From contig JAAEQB010000009.1 in NCBI GenBank assembly GCA_024231975.1, positions 1 to 64,000 on the forward strand: DNA of 64,000 nucleotides, written 5' to 3'. Source of the stretch: Allobosea sp. (GTDB taxonomy: Bacteria; Pseudomonadota; Alphaproteobacteria; Rhizobiales; Beijerinckiaceae). This document shows, in pieces, positions 43,313 through 54,815 of this stretch. The notes under the pieces are model-generated. The model made no database searches. It worked only from the letters and a program-made list of their open reading frames with translations, and was not told the DNA's origin. The position numbers and the translations under genes are program-made. Each line of letters opens with the position of its first letter. Position 1 is the stretch's first letter.

Positions 43313-46300
43313 CTATTCAACGACCGCAGCTTGCCGCTGCATCGGCACTGGCGGGGCTGCCACGCTGCCGGTTTCCTTGGCCGGAGGGAGCCGCCAGCCC
43401 TTGACCAGCCCATAGATCGCCGGGATCACCAGCAACGTCAGCACGGTCGAGGAGACCATGCCGCCGATCATCGGCACAGCGATGCGCTGCATCACCTCGG
43501 AACCGGTTCCGGTGTTCCAGAGGATCGGCAGCAGGCCCGCCATGATCGCGACCACGGTCATGATCTTCGGCCGCACCCGCTCGACCGCGCCGAGCATGAT
43601 CGCTTCGTGCAGATCCGCACGAGTGAACGCCTTGCCCTCCTGCGATCGACGCTCCCGAACCTCGACCAGCGCATGATCGAGATAGATCAGCATGATCACA
43701 CCGGTTTCGGCGGCGACGCCTGCCAGTGCGATGAAACCGACGGCGACGGCGACCGACATGTTAAAGCCGAGCCACCAGAGCAGCCAAACGCCACCGACCA
43801 ATGCGAAGGGCAGCGAGAGCATGACGATGATGGTCTCGGTCAACCTGCGGAAATTCAGGTAGAGCAGCAGGAAGATGATCGCGAGCGTCACCGGAACGAC
43901 CAGCTTGAGGCGCGCCTCGGCCCGTTCAAGATATTCGAACTGACCGCTCCAGGCGATGCGATAGCCCGCGGGCAGCTTGATGCTCTGCGCGATCGCGTTC
44001 TGGGCATCGCGGACGTAACCGCCGAGATCACGCCCGACAGTGTCCACGAAGATGTAGACCGCGAGCTCGCCATTCTCTGTTCGGATCGAGGTGGCGCCAC
44101 GCTTGCGCTCGATGCTCGCGATCTCGCCAAGCGGAATGCTGGCACCGGACGGCGTCGAGACCTGCACCTCGCGGGCAATCGCCTGCGGGTCGGAGCGCAG
44201 GTCTCGGGGATAGCGGATGGCGACCCCGTAGCGCTCGCGGCCCTCGACCGTCGTCGTCACGGTCTCGCCACCCATCGCCATCACGATCGCATTCTGAACA
44301 TCGCCGACGGAAAGCCCGTAGCGGCCGAGCGCGACCCGGTCCGGCACGATGTCGAGGAAGTACCCCCCGATGACGCGCTCGGCATAGGCGCTGCTCGTGC
44401 CCGGCACGGCCTTCAGGACCGTCTCGATCTGGCGTGAGAATGTCTCCATCTGCGCGAGATCGGTGCCGAACACCTTGACCCCGATCGGCGTGCGGATGCC
44501 GGTCGCCAGCATGTCGATGCGGGCCCGGATCGGCTGCGTCCAGGCGTTGGAGACGCCGGGGAACTGTAGCGTCTTGTCCATCTCCGCCTTGAGGCCGTCG
44601 AGGGTGATGCCGTCGCGCCATTCCGCCTTGGGCTTCAGGTTGATGATGGTTTCGAACATCTCGGTCGGCGCCGGGTCGGTTGCGGTCTGGGCGCGCCCGG
44701 CCTTGCCGTAGACCGAGGCGACTTCCGGGAACGAACGGATGATCCGGTTCTGGGTCTGGAGCAGTTCGGCCGCCTTCGTGACGGACAGCCCCGGCAGCGT
44801 CGTCGGCATGTACATCAGGGTGCCTTCATCGAGCGTCGGCATGAACTCGGAGCCGAGCTGACGCATCGGCCACAGGCTGAAGCCCAGCACCGCAACCGCC
44901 AGAACGATCGTCACGGTCTTGGCCTTGAGTACGGCGCGGATGAGGGGACGGTAGAACGCGATCAGGAACCGATTGATCGGATTCCTGGCCTCCGGAATGA
45001 TTCGGCCCCTGACGAAGATGACCATCAGCGCCGGAACCAGGGTCACCGAGAGCAGGGCCGCAGCAGCCATGGCGAAGGTCTTGGTGTAGGCGAGCGGGCC
45101 GAACAACCGGCCCTCCTCCGCTTCCAGCGTGAAGATCGGCAGGAACGAGACGGTGATGACGAGCAGGCTGAAGAACAGCGCCGGCCCGACCTCGCTTGCC
45201 GCCTCGATCAGGATCTCGACGCGCGGCTTATCCGGTGGCGCTCGTTCGAGGTGCTTGTGGGCATTCTCGATCATGACAATGGCGGCGTCGATCATGGCGC
45301 CGACCGCAATGGCAATCCCGCCCAAGCTCATGATGTTGGAGCCGAGGCCGAGCGCCTTCATCGCCGCGAAGGCCATCAGGATGCCAACCGGCAGCATGAT
45401 GATCGCCACCAGCGCGCTACGCAGATGCAGCAGAAACACGATGCAGACCATGGCGACGATGATGCTCTCTTCGATCAGCGTGCCCTTCAGCGTCTCGATT
45501 GCCCGCTCGATCAACCCGGAGCGGTCATAGACCGGCACGATCTCGGCTCCGCTTGGCAGGCTCGAGGCGATCTCGGCAAGCCGCGCCTTGGCGCGCTCGA
45601 TCACGGCAAGTGCATTGGCGCCAAAACGCTGCAGGACGATGCCGCTCGCGACCTCGCCCTCGCCGTTGAGCTCGGTGATGCCGCGCCGCTCATCCGGGCC
45701 AAGCTCGACGCGGGCGACATCGGAAAGGCGCAAGGCTGCGCCGCGCTCGCTCTTCAGGACGATGTTCTCGATGTCGGCGATCGACTTCAGATAGCCGCGG
45801 CCGCGCACCATGAATTCGAATTCGCTGAGCTCGACCGTGCGGCCGCCCACATCGAGATTGCTGCTGCGGACCGCCTCGCGCAGCGCAGCCAGCGAGACGC
45901 CTTGGGCGCGCAGCCGTACCGGATCCACCACGATCGCATATTGCTTGACGAAGCCGCCGACGCTGGCGACCTCGGCGACGCCCTCCGCACGCGAAGCCGC
46001 AAAGCGGATCTTCCAATCCTGCAGAGAACGGAGTTCGGCCAGGGACATGTCCTTGGCCATCACCGCATATTGGTAAACCCAGCCGACGCCGGTTGCGTCC
46101 GGCCCGAGCGTCGGCGTCACGCCCGATGGCAGACGGCGCGCGGCGGTGTTGAGGTATTCGAGCACGCGCGAGCGCGCCCAATAGGGATCGGTGCCGTCCT
46201 CGAAGATCACATAGACAAAGGAGACCCCGAAGAACGAGAAGCCGCGCACGACGCGCGCCTTCGGCACCGTCAACATCGAGGTCGTCAACGGATAGGTGAC

Positions 46301-46492
46301 CTGGTCCTCGATCACCTGCGGCGCCTGGCCGGGATATTCGGTGTAGACGATGACCTGGACATCGGAGAGGTCGGGGATGGCGTCGAGCGGCAAAGTCCTG
46401 AGCGCGTAGAGCCCGGCGGCAACGACGAAGGTCGTGGCGACGAAGACGAGGATGAGATTGCGCGCCGACCAGGCGATCAGGCGGGCGATCAT
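43313..46492 (-). CDS. cusA: Heavy-metal RND efflux pump inner-membrane protein (CusA)
   Basis: The 1059-residue protein is a full HME-type RND transporter with 12 membrane segments and two large periplasmic loops. It shows the HME start (GQAPQVIEDQVTYPLTTSM) and the proton-relay Asp in AVGAMIDAAIVMIENAHKH. It exports Cu(I)/Ag(I) using the proton gradient together with the adaptor and an outer-membrane channel. No cusC-like channel gene is in the block. Its start overlaps the cusB stop as ATGA (46492-46489). Confidence 0.95.
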   Translation of the reverse strand: MIARLIAWSARNLILVFVATTFVVAAGLYALRTLPLDAIPDLSDVQVIVYTEYPGQAPQVIEDQVTYPLTTSMLTVPKARVVRGFSFFGVSFVYVIFEDGTDPYWARSRVLEYLNTAARRLPSGVTPTLGPDATGVGWVYQYAVMAKDMSLAELRSLQDWKIRFAASRAEGVAEVASVGGFVKQYAIVVDPVRLRAQGVSLAALREAVRSSNLDVGGRTVELSEFEFMVRGRGYLKSIADIENIVLKSERGAALRLSDVARVELGPDERRGITELNGEGEVASGIVLQRFGANALAVIERAKARLAEIASSLPSGAEIVPVYDRSGLIERAIETLKGTLIEESIIVAMVCIVFLLHLRSALVAIIMLPVGILMAFAAMKALGLGSNIMSLGGIAIAVGAMIDAAIVMIENAHKHLERAPPDKPRVEILIEAASEVGPALFFSLLVITVSFLPIFTLEAEEGRLFGPLAYTKTFAMAAAALLSVTLVPALMVIFVRGRIIPEARNPINRFLIAFYRPLIRAVLKAKTVTIVLAVAVLGFSLWPMRQLGSEFMPTLDEGTLMYMPTTLPGLSVTKAAELLQTQNRIIRSFPEVASVYGKAGRAQTATDPAPTEMFETIINLKPKAEWRDGITLDGLKAEMDKTLQFPGVSNAWTQPIRARIDMLATGIRTPIGVKVFGTDLAQMETFSRQIETVLKAVPGTSSAYAERVIGGYFLDIVPDRVALGRYGLSVGDVQNAIVMAMGGETVTTTVEGRERYGVAIRYPRDLRSDPQAIAREVQVSTPSGASIPLGEIASIERKRGATSIRTENGELAVYIFVDTVGRDLGGYVRDAQNAIAQSIKLPAGYRIAWSGQFEYLERAEARLKLVVPVTLAIIFLLLYLNFRRLTETIIVMLSLPFALVGGVWLLWWLGFNMSVAVAVGFIALAGVAAETGVIMLIYLDHALVEVRERRSQEGKAFTRADLHEAIMLGAVERVRPKIMTVVAIMAGLLPILWNTGTGSEVMQRIAVPMIGGMVSSTVLTLLVIPAIYGLVKGWRLPPAKETGSVAAPPVPMQRQAAVVE

Positions 46493-47907
46493 GGCTTGGC
46501 CTCCGGCTGGGCGAAGCCGCTCAGGGCGGCCTTGAGGTTGCTCTCCGCATCGATCAGGAAATTGGCGGAGACGACGACACGGTCGCTTTCGGAAACACCT
46601 TCGGTGATCGCGACCATGCCGTCGCCACGGCGGCCAAGCTTGACCTCGCGCGGCTCGAAGCGGCCTTCGCCGCGATCGAGAATGACGACGCTTCGTGTGC
46701 CGCTATCGATGACGGCACTCCTGGGAACCGCCAGTTCCGCGGTCGCATCACCAGCGCCGATCTCGACGTCGGCATACATGTTCGGCAGCAGGACACCGTC
46801 CGGATTGGCTAGTTCGATACGGACCTTTGCCGTGCGCGTCGCCTCGGCGATCTGTGGGTAGATCACGCCGACGCGCCCTTCGAAACTCATGTCGGGGCGG
46901 CCGCGGAGCCGAACCGTCGCCGGCGCTCCGATCCGGATCTCGGCCAGATCACGCTCCGGCACGTCGGCCAGGACCCAAATCGTCGAGATATCCGCAAGCC
47001 GGAACAGGCTGCCTCCGGCAGCCATCTTCATGCCGTCGCTGACATTGCGCTCCAGCACGATGCCATCACGCGGTGCCGTCCAATTCACCGTCGGTGGCAC
47101 CTTCCGGCTGCGCTCGATCTCGGCGATGATTTCGGCGGGAACACCGAGGTTTTCGAGGCGCTGCCTTGCGCCCCCTTCGGGCACGCCTCGTGCTGCAGCG
47201 TTCAGCTCGGTGATGAACTGGGCGCCGGCCGTGCTGATTTCGGGCGAGTAGATGCGCGCAAGTCGCGTACCCTTCGCGACACGGTCACCGGTCGTGACCG
47301 GCGCGACCTCCTGGACGAAGGCGTCAGCACGTATCGCCACCACGGAAATCCGCCGCTCGTCGAGTTGCACCACGCCCGGAACACGAATGGTCTGGGCAAT
47401 GGTCTGGCGACGGACCGGTTCGGAACGGACACCGCTACGCTGGATGCGCCCGGGCGAGAGCTTGATGACTCCGTCCTCGCTCCCCTCGCCTTCATAGACG
47501 GGGAGATAGTCCATCCCCATCGAGTCCTTCTTGGGCACCGGCGACGTATCCGGAAGGCCCATCGGATTGCGATAGTAGAGGATACGCCCCTTCTCGGCTT
47601 GGGCCGCCGGTTTCTCGACCGGCGGCTTCTCCTCAAAGCTGGTATCTTCGCTGGCGCGCACGGCTTTGAACGGCCGACCTTCTGCCGTCTGGCGTGGCTC
47701 AGCCGAATAGACCGGTTTCCGATCCGGATCCTGGTAGTAGATGGTCGGCCCGGTGCCGGCGGGCTCGTTTGCCGCGAGCAGGCTTCCGATGCCGAGCCAA
47801 TTCCGCAGGCCAGGCACCGCGACACCGCGATGCCCCGCCCAATAGCCCGCCCCTCCCGCCACCAGAACGGTAGCGAGCGCCAGACCCGTGAGGGCAATGT
47901 GTTTCAT
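46489..47907 (-). CDS. cusB: Heavy-metal RND efflux periplasmic adaptor (CusB)
   Basis: The 472-residue adaptor has an N-terminal anchor (ALTGLALATVLVAGGAGYWAG) and two related metal-binding segments. One is degenerate (IYYQDPDRKPVYSAEP); the other is YYRNPMGLPDTSPVPKKDSM with GMDYLPVYEG. The membrane-fusion core follows, including DGIVLERNVSDGMKMAAGGSL. It links CusA to the outer membrane channel and may deliver metal. Start and stop overlap its neighbours by ATGA, so YtkA-cusB-cusA are translationally coupled. Confidence 0.93.
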   Translation of the reverse strand: MKHIALTGLALATVLVAGGAGYWAGHRGVAVPGLRNWLGIGSLLAANEPAGTGPTIYYQDPDRKPVYSAEPRQTAEGRPFKAVRASEDTSFEEKPPVEKPAAQAEKGRILYYRNPMGLPDTSPVPKKDSMGMDYLPVYEGEGSEDGVIKLSPGRIQRSGVRSEPVRRQTIAQTIRVPGVVQLDERRISVVAIRADAFVQEVAPVTTGDRVAKGTRLARIYSPEISTAGAQFITELNAAARGVPEGGARQRLENLGVPAEIIAEIERSRKVPPTVNWTAPRDGIVLERNVSDGMKMAAGGSLFRLADISTIWVLADVPERDLAEIRIGAPATVRLRGRPDMSFEGRVGVIYPQIAEATRTAKVRIELANPDGVLLPNMYADVEIGAGDATAELAVPRSAVIDSGTRSVVILDRGEGRFEPREVKLGRRGDGMVAITEGVSESDRVVVSANFLIDAESNLKAALSGFAQPEAKP

Positions 47908-48302
47908 GGCAGGGCCTTGAGGATCAGCTTGTTTTCGAGCGTGCCGGTTTCGCCCTGAACCTTCGCCCCGAGCGACAAACGCCAGCCGCCTTCCATGACC
48001 AATTTGGTCTTGAAGCTGTACGCTCCCGCTTCCGGAGACGGCAGCATTTCAATCGGAGAGGCCATCGCGGCCATCCCCTCCGGCTCCATGTCGATGCGCT
48101 TGGCAAAGATGACAGCATCCGGCACTGGTTTTCCGGATCGCTTGTCGATCAGCTTGACGGTGATGACGACGCCGTCGCCTTGCTTGAACTCGTTCTGGGT
48201 AAGCTGGAATTCATAGTCCTTGATATCCGCCAGAGCGGGTAGTGCAACGGCGGTGAGCGGAAGCGCGGCCACGAGAGCGCGCAGCGTACGGGTGATAATC
48301 AT
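47904..48302 (-). CDS. YtkA-like periplasmic protein of the cus operon
   Basis: The 132-residue protein has a signal peptide (ALVAALPLTAVALPALADI) and a single beta-sandwich (FQLTQNEFKQGDGVVITVKL ... GGWRLSLGAKVQGE). This matches YtkA/FixH-like domains often placed before CusB. It probably assists metal capture or adaptor assembly. Its stop overlaps the cusB start by 4 bases. Confidence 0.8.
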   Translation of the reverse strand: MIITRTLRALVAALPLTAVALPALADIKDYEFQLTQNEFKQGDGVVITVKLIDKRSGKPVPDAVIFAKRIDMEPEGMAAMASPIEMLPSPEAGAYSFKTKLVMEGGWRLSLGAKVQGETGTLENKLILKALP

Positions 48303-48431
48303 TGTCGAATCCTGAGACGGTTAGGCTGCCGCGCCCGCGGGGTGCAGCTCAAAGCGTGGCGCTAGCCACGGCCCACCGATCGCGCGGCATGACCGCGCGA
48401 TCGCAGCCGGCACATCAGTGCCGGCGATGTC

Positions 48432-48782
48432 TCAGCTTCGTGGTGGTCGGGCCGGAGGCTCGCCCGGTCGCGAAATGCGCAGCGCCTCATTACCCACACG
48501 CCCGAGCGTCACAAGAACAGGTTGGGCAAGCGTGGCGAAAACCGTTGGTCCACTCGCAAAGCACTTGGCCAGACAGAAGCTCGCGGCAGGGCAATTGGTC
48601 GTGCAATCGGGTTGTTTGTCCTTCGGATTGGGGCAGCACGGCATGTCAGGCGACATCTCTGTCATCGCCTCACGTTCCATGCGGACATAGCCAGCCCGCG
48701 CCGGCGAGACCAAGGCAGCCAACATCGTGGCTGTAACGAACAGCCCCAGGATCAGTATGTGCGTGAGAAGTCGAAACTTCAT
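48432..48782 (-). CDS. Small Cys-rich secreted protein (third copy)
   Basis: The 116-residue protein has an export segment (LLTHILILGLFVTATMLAALV). The Cys-rich part contains MPCCPNPKDKQPDCTTNCPA and FCLAKCF, and the Arg/Pro tail reads RPGEPPARPPRS. The plan (signal, CC pair, further Cys, basic-proline end) matches the proteins at 8345-8722 and 36939-37286. It sits between the cytochrome b561 and YtkA genes of the copper block. Confidence 0.6.
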   Translation of the reverse strand: MKFRLLTHILILGLFVTATMLAALVSPARAGYVRMEREAMTEMSPDMPCCPNPKDKQPDCTTNCPAASFCLAKCFASGPTVFATLAQPVLVTLGRVGNEALRISRPGEPPARPPRS

Positions 48783-48873
48783 GGCACCTGTTCTGACATA
48801 CCGACAGGGATCGCAAAAGGGCGAGAACTGCGGCTGTTTGACCGGGAGCAACCAAAATCGCTGCTTCGTGATC

Positions 48874-49395
48874 TCAAGCTCGGCCTCTCAGCATGCGGCG
48901 CAAGATGTCGTCGCGCCGGTAGAAGTGATGCCACAGCGCCCCGGCGACATGGATCACGGCGAGCGCTAGCAGCGCCCAGCTGAGCCATCGATGCAAGGGC
49001 GCGGCGCGGAAGCTGAGATACATCGCAACCGTCCCCGTGAACGGCAACAGGAGCAGGAGGCCATACAGACAGACGTGAACGCCCGTTGCGGCCCATCGTT
49101 CGCGTGGAGACAAGTCTTCAAGCGAGGGGCGGCCATAGATGTAGCGCAATGCGATCTGAGTCAGCGCGAGCCCCATGATCAGCCATCCCATCCAGGCGTG
49201 GACCTGATGCAGAAACAGATCAAAGGGGGCGGGCTTCGTGAAGCCATGCGCCATATGGGTGCGCTGGATCGCCCAGGAAGTGGGAACCTGGGCAATGCAC
49301 AACAACGGCACAAGCCAGTGGATCCAGCGCTGGTAGGCGCCGAAAGACCTGCCCACACTGACTTTGGGAATAAGGATGCTTTGCAACAAGCTCAC
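48874..49395 (-). CDS. Cytochrome b561 family protein (second copy)
   Basis: The 173-residue protein has four helices and the b561 His pattern: YQRWIHWLVPL, LFLHQVHAWMGW, GVHVCLYGLLL and VIHVAGALWHHFYRRD. It is closely similar to the copy at 10172-10672. It may pass electrons to a periplasmic partner. Its place between the Cu ATPase and a Cys-rich protein suggests linkage to copper redox chemistry. Confidence 0.9.
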   Translation of the reverse strand: MSLLQSILIPKVSVGRSFGAYQRWIHWLVPLLCIAQVPTSWAIQRTHMAHGFTKPAPFDLFLHQVHAWMGWLIMGLALTQIALRYIYGRPSLEDLSPRERWAATGVHVCLYGLLLLLPFTGTVAMYLSFRAAPLHRWLSWALLALAVIHVAGALWHHFYRRDDILRRMLRGRA

Positions 49396-49428
49396 GATGC
49401 AGCCCCGTTCATTCGAATGGCATCGCCC

Positions 49429-51804
<2,376 letters not shown>

Positions 51805-51848
51805 GGGTTGCCGCTCTGCTCCCCTGCCCCTTTGCCTTACCAATGCAT

Positions 51849-51878
51849 GAGCGGCCGGCGGGTTCGCGCCGGCCGCTC
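51849..51878. terminator. Strong GC hairpin between the copper chaperone and ATPase genes
   Basis: GAGCGGCCGGCG (51849-51860) pairs perfectly with CGCCGGCCGCTC (51867-51878) around a 6-base loop. It lies five bases after the chaperone stop. It may end or reduce transcription so that more chaperone than ATPase is made, or stabilise the upstream mRNA. Confidence 0.5.
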
Positions 51879-51882
51879 GCGA

Positions 51883-52149
51883 TCAGCCGGTGCGATCCGC
51901 GCCGGGCGTGTATCCAGCGCCCGCCACGATTGACCTGATGACGGAGAAGTCGGCCGCGCCGACGACGCTGACGCGTTTCGAAGTCGGGTCGGCGGTGACC
52001 GCGGTTCCGGGCAATTGGTCCTCGATCGCCTTCTTGATCGTACCGGCGCAATGGCCGCAGGTCATGTCCTCGACGCGAAAGCTGATCGCGCCCTCAGGAG
52101 CAGTTGTCGCCTTGGCGGCGCTATCCGAATGTTGCTGGCAGGAGCACAT
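51883..52149 (-). CDS. CopZ-like heavy-metal-associated domain protein
   Basis: The 88-residue protein has the HMA metal site MTCGHCAGTIKKAIED and the expected beta-alpha-beta pattern (VSVVGAADFSVIRSIVAGAG). A Cys-rich start (MCSCQQ) may add metal ligands. It would carry Cu(I) to the adjacent ATPase. A CueR-type promoter lies directly upstream, with its -10 about 35 bases from the start codon. Confidence 0.9.
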   Translation of the reverse strand: MCSCQQHSDSAAKATTAPEGAISFRVEDMTCGHCAGTIKKAIEDQLPGTAVTADPTSKRVSVVGAADFSVIRSIVAGAGYTPGADRTG

Positions 52150-52183
52150 GGCTGCGATGTCCCAAAAAATTGCCGATTACAGC

Positions 52184-52214
52184 AACCTACGCCTTCCCAT
52201 TATAGGAAGGTCAA
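52184..52214 (-). promoter_or_regulatory. CueR/MerR-type copper-responsive promoter
   Basis: On the minus strand TTGACC (-35, 52214-52209) and TAGGTT (-10, 52189-52184) are separated by 19 bases. This long spacer is typical of MerR-family promoters. The spacer region contains the dyad CCTTCC-N7-GGAAGG (52192-52210), the same form as the E. coli copA CueR operator. It should drive the chaperone and ATPase genes. No cueR gene is in the window. Confidence 0.85.
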
Positions 52215-52407
52215 GGGCATGTTGCATGCGCGTTCTAGAACTTTCTGAGAGCGCAAAATGCGGAGCTGAGTCTGATCTTTCAGGGGCGCGGGAACGCGGT
52301 CGGGATTGGTCAGCGCTAGCATCTTGTCCCGGGGGACAATAGCTGCGCGAGCGCGGCAGATGTTAATTTGCTTCAGAAAGCTCGGCAGTTCCAGGATCGG
52401 AGGACTT

Positions 52408-52764
52408 ATGAGCCAGGCGATTCATCCAGCAGCCGCTTCGACTCACTTGCCGGCATTCCTCGCCGGCCCCGGTGAAACGGACTGGCTCCTGGTTGCGATG
52501 GGCATTCTTTTGATCATCTTCGTCTTGGCAATTGGTATTCTATATTTGCACCTGCACGTCCTGCCGGATCGGATTGCTCATAATAAAGTGCAATTGCAGA
52601 TCGTTTGTGTGCTGGGATTGCTGGCCATGTTCACGCACATGCACATTTTCTGGATCGCGGGCCTTCTTCTTGCTTTCGTCGACATTCCCGATTTCATCAC
52701 TCCACTCAAACGCATCGTAGCGGCAACGGAAACGATCGCAGGCGCGAAAGATCGACCACAATGA
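52408..52764 (+). CDS. Small two-helix membrane protein of unknown function
   Basis: The 118-residue protein has two membrane helices (WLLVAMGILLIIFVLAIGIL and QIVCVLGLLAMFTHMHIFWI) connected by a His-containing loop (YLHLHVLPDRIAHNK). GGAGG precedes ATG 52408. I do not recognise it. It is transcribed away from the copper operon, across the CueR-type promoter region. Confidence 0.6.
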   Translation: MSQAIHPAAASTHLPAFLAGPGETDWLLVAMGILLIIFVLAIGILYLHLHVLPDRIAHNKVQLQIVCVLGLLAMFTHMHIFWIAGLLLAFVDIPDFITPLKRIVAATETIAGAKDRPQ

Positions 52765-52889
52765 GTAGATCAAGTGCCTTGCAGGACGCGACTGGCACGA
52801 TCGCACCTTCGGGGGCGCTCGCATTTCCAATTTCAGGAAGATCAAGAGTTCTCGCTTGCTGCCCATCGGTCCTGCGTCCCGTTTCTCCC

Positions 52890-53696
<807 letters not shown>

Positions 53697-53707
53697 GAAG
53701 GCCTCTC

Positions 53708-54811
53708 CTAGCGAGCAGCGGGGCCGCGCCGCTCCAGGAAATCGGCAAAGCGGGCGAATGAGAAGGACAGGGCGAAGAAGATCGCGCCGATGAAGAGGAA
53801 GGTTTCGGCCGCAGGCGACGGCCAGGCCGGATCGGCCAGGGCCGCCTTGCCGGAGCTGATCAGGTCGAACAGCCCGACCACGAGCACGAGGCTGGTGTTC
53901 TTGATCATCACGATGATCGTGTTGGCCAAGGCCGGGATCACCACCCTGATCGCCTGCGGCAGGATGACGAGATACTGCGTGCGCCAGAACGGCAGGCCGA
54001 GCGCGGCAGCCGCCTCGTACTGGCCTTTCGGGATCGCCTGCAGCCCACCGCGGACGACTTCGGCGAGATAGGCCGCCGCGAAGATCGTCAGGGCGACGAG
54101 GGCGCGCACGAATTTGTCGGGCAGCAGCGCCTCCGGCAGGAACAGCGGCAGCATGATCGAGGCGACGAAGAGGATCGAGAGCAGCGGAAGGCCACGCACC
54201 GACTCGATCGCGATGACCGCGGCGATCCGGACAGCCGGCATTGTCGACCGGCGGCCCAGCGCGAGCAGGATCCCGGCTGGAAAGGCGATGCCGATCGCGA
54301 CAACGGTGAGGATCAGCGTCACCGGCAAGCCGCCCCAGGCGGAGGTCGGAACCTCTCCGAGGCCGAGGCCGCCACCCATCAGCCAGGCGATCAGCGCAAG
54401 CGCCCCGATCCAGAGCCTGAGCAGGCGCAGCGTCCAGCTCGCCGGCCGGACCGACCAGCCGAGCAAGGCCAGGATCATGAGGCAGACCAGGGCCGGCCGC
54501 CAGCGCTCCTCGACCGGGTAGATGCCGAACAGCAGCTGGCCGGACTTGGCATAGATGAAGCTCCAGCAGGCACCGGACGCGGCGCGGCAGGCGGCGGGGT
54601 CCGGATTGAAGAGGACGGCGTCGAGCACTAGCCAACGCAGCATCGGCGGCAGGGCAACAGTGAGCATGGCGCCGAAAGCCAGCGTCAGCGTGGCATTCAG
54701 CGGCGAGCCGAACAGCAGCCCGATTGTCCGGCGCAGCGAGGCAAGGAGCGGTGCGGACCAAGTCTGCACCGGCACTGGCGCCTCCGAGAGAGGGAGCGAA
54801 ATCATTTTCAC
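53708..54811 (-). CDS. aapM: General L-amino-acid ABC transporter permease (AapM)
   Basis: The 367-residue permease has about eight membrane segments and the EAA motif region QYEAAAALGLPFWRTQYLVI near the C-terminus. A Cys-containing loop (NPDPAACRAASGACWSF) and a central hydrophobic extension are typical of AapM/BztC. It pairs with AapQ to form the channel. It starts five bases after the aapQ stop. Confidence 0.92.
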   Translation of the reverse strand: MKMISLPLSEAPVPVQTWSAPLLASLRRTIGLLFGSPLNATLTLAFGAMLTVALPPMLRWLVLDAVLFNPDPAACRAASGACWSFIYAKSGQLLFGIYPVEERWRPALVCLMILALLGWSVRPASWTLRLLRLWIGALALIAWLMGGGLGLGEVPTSAWGGLPVTLILTVVAIGIAFPAGILLALGRRSTMPAVRIAAVIAIESVRGLPLLSILFVASIMLPLFLPEALLPDKFVRALVALTIFAAAYLAEVVRGGLQAIPKGQYEAAAALGLPFWRTQYLVILPQAIRVVIPALANTIIVMIKNTSLVLVVGLFDLISSGKAALADPAWPSPAAETFLFIGAIFFALSFSFARFADFLERRGPAAR

Positions 54812-54815
54812 GGGA

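Noticed and set aside
45251..46861. 536-codon plus-strand frame over cusA/cusB
   Set aside because: It lies opposite well-supported efflux genes and has no motif; treated as a shadow.
53708..54761. 623-codon minus frame reading through aapM into aapP
   Set aside because: Only its last 268 residues are AapP. The rest is an out-of-frame reading of aapM, which has its own clear frame.
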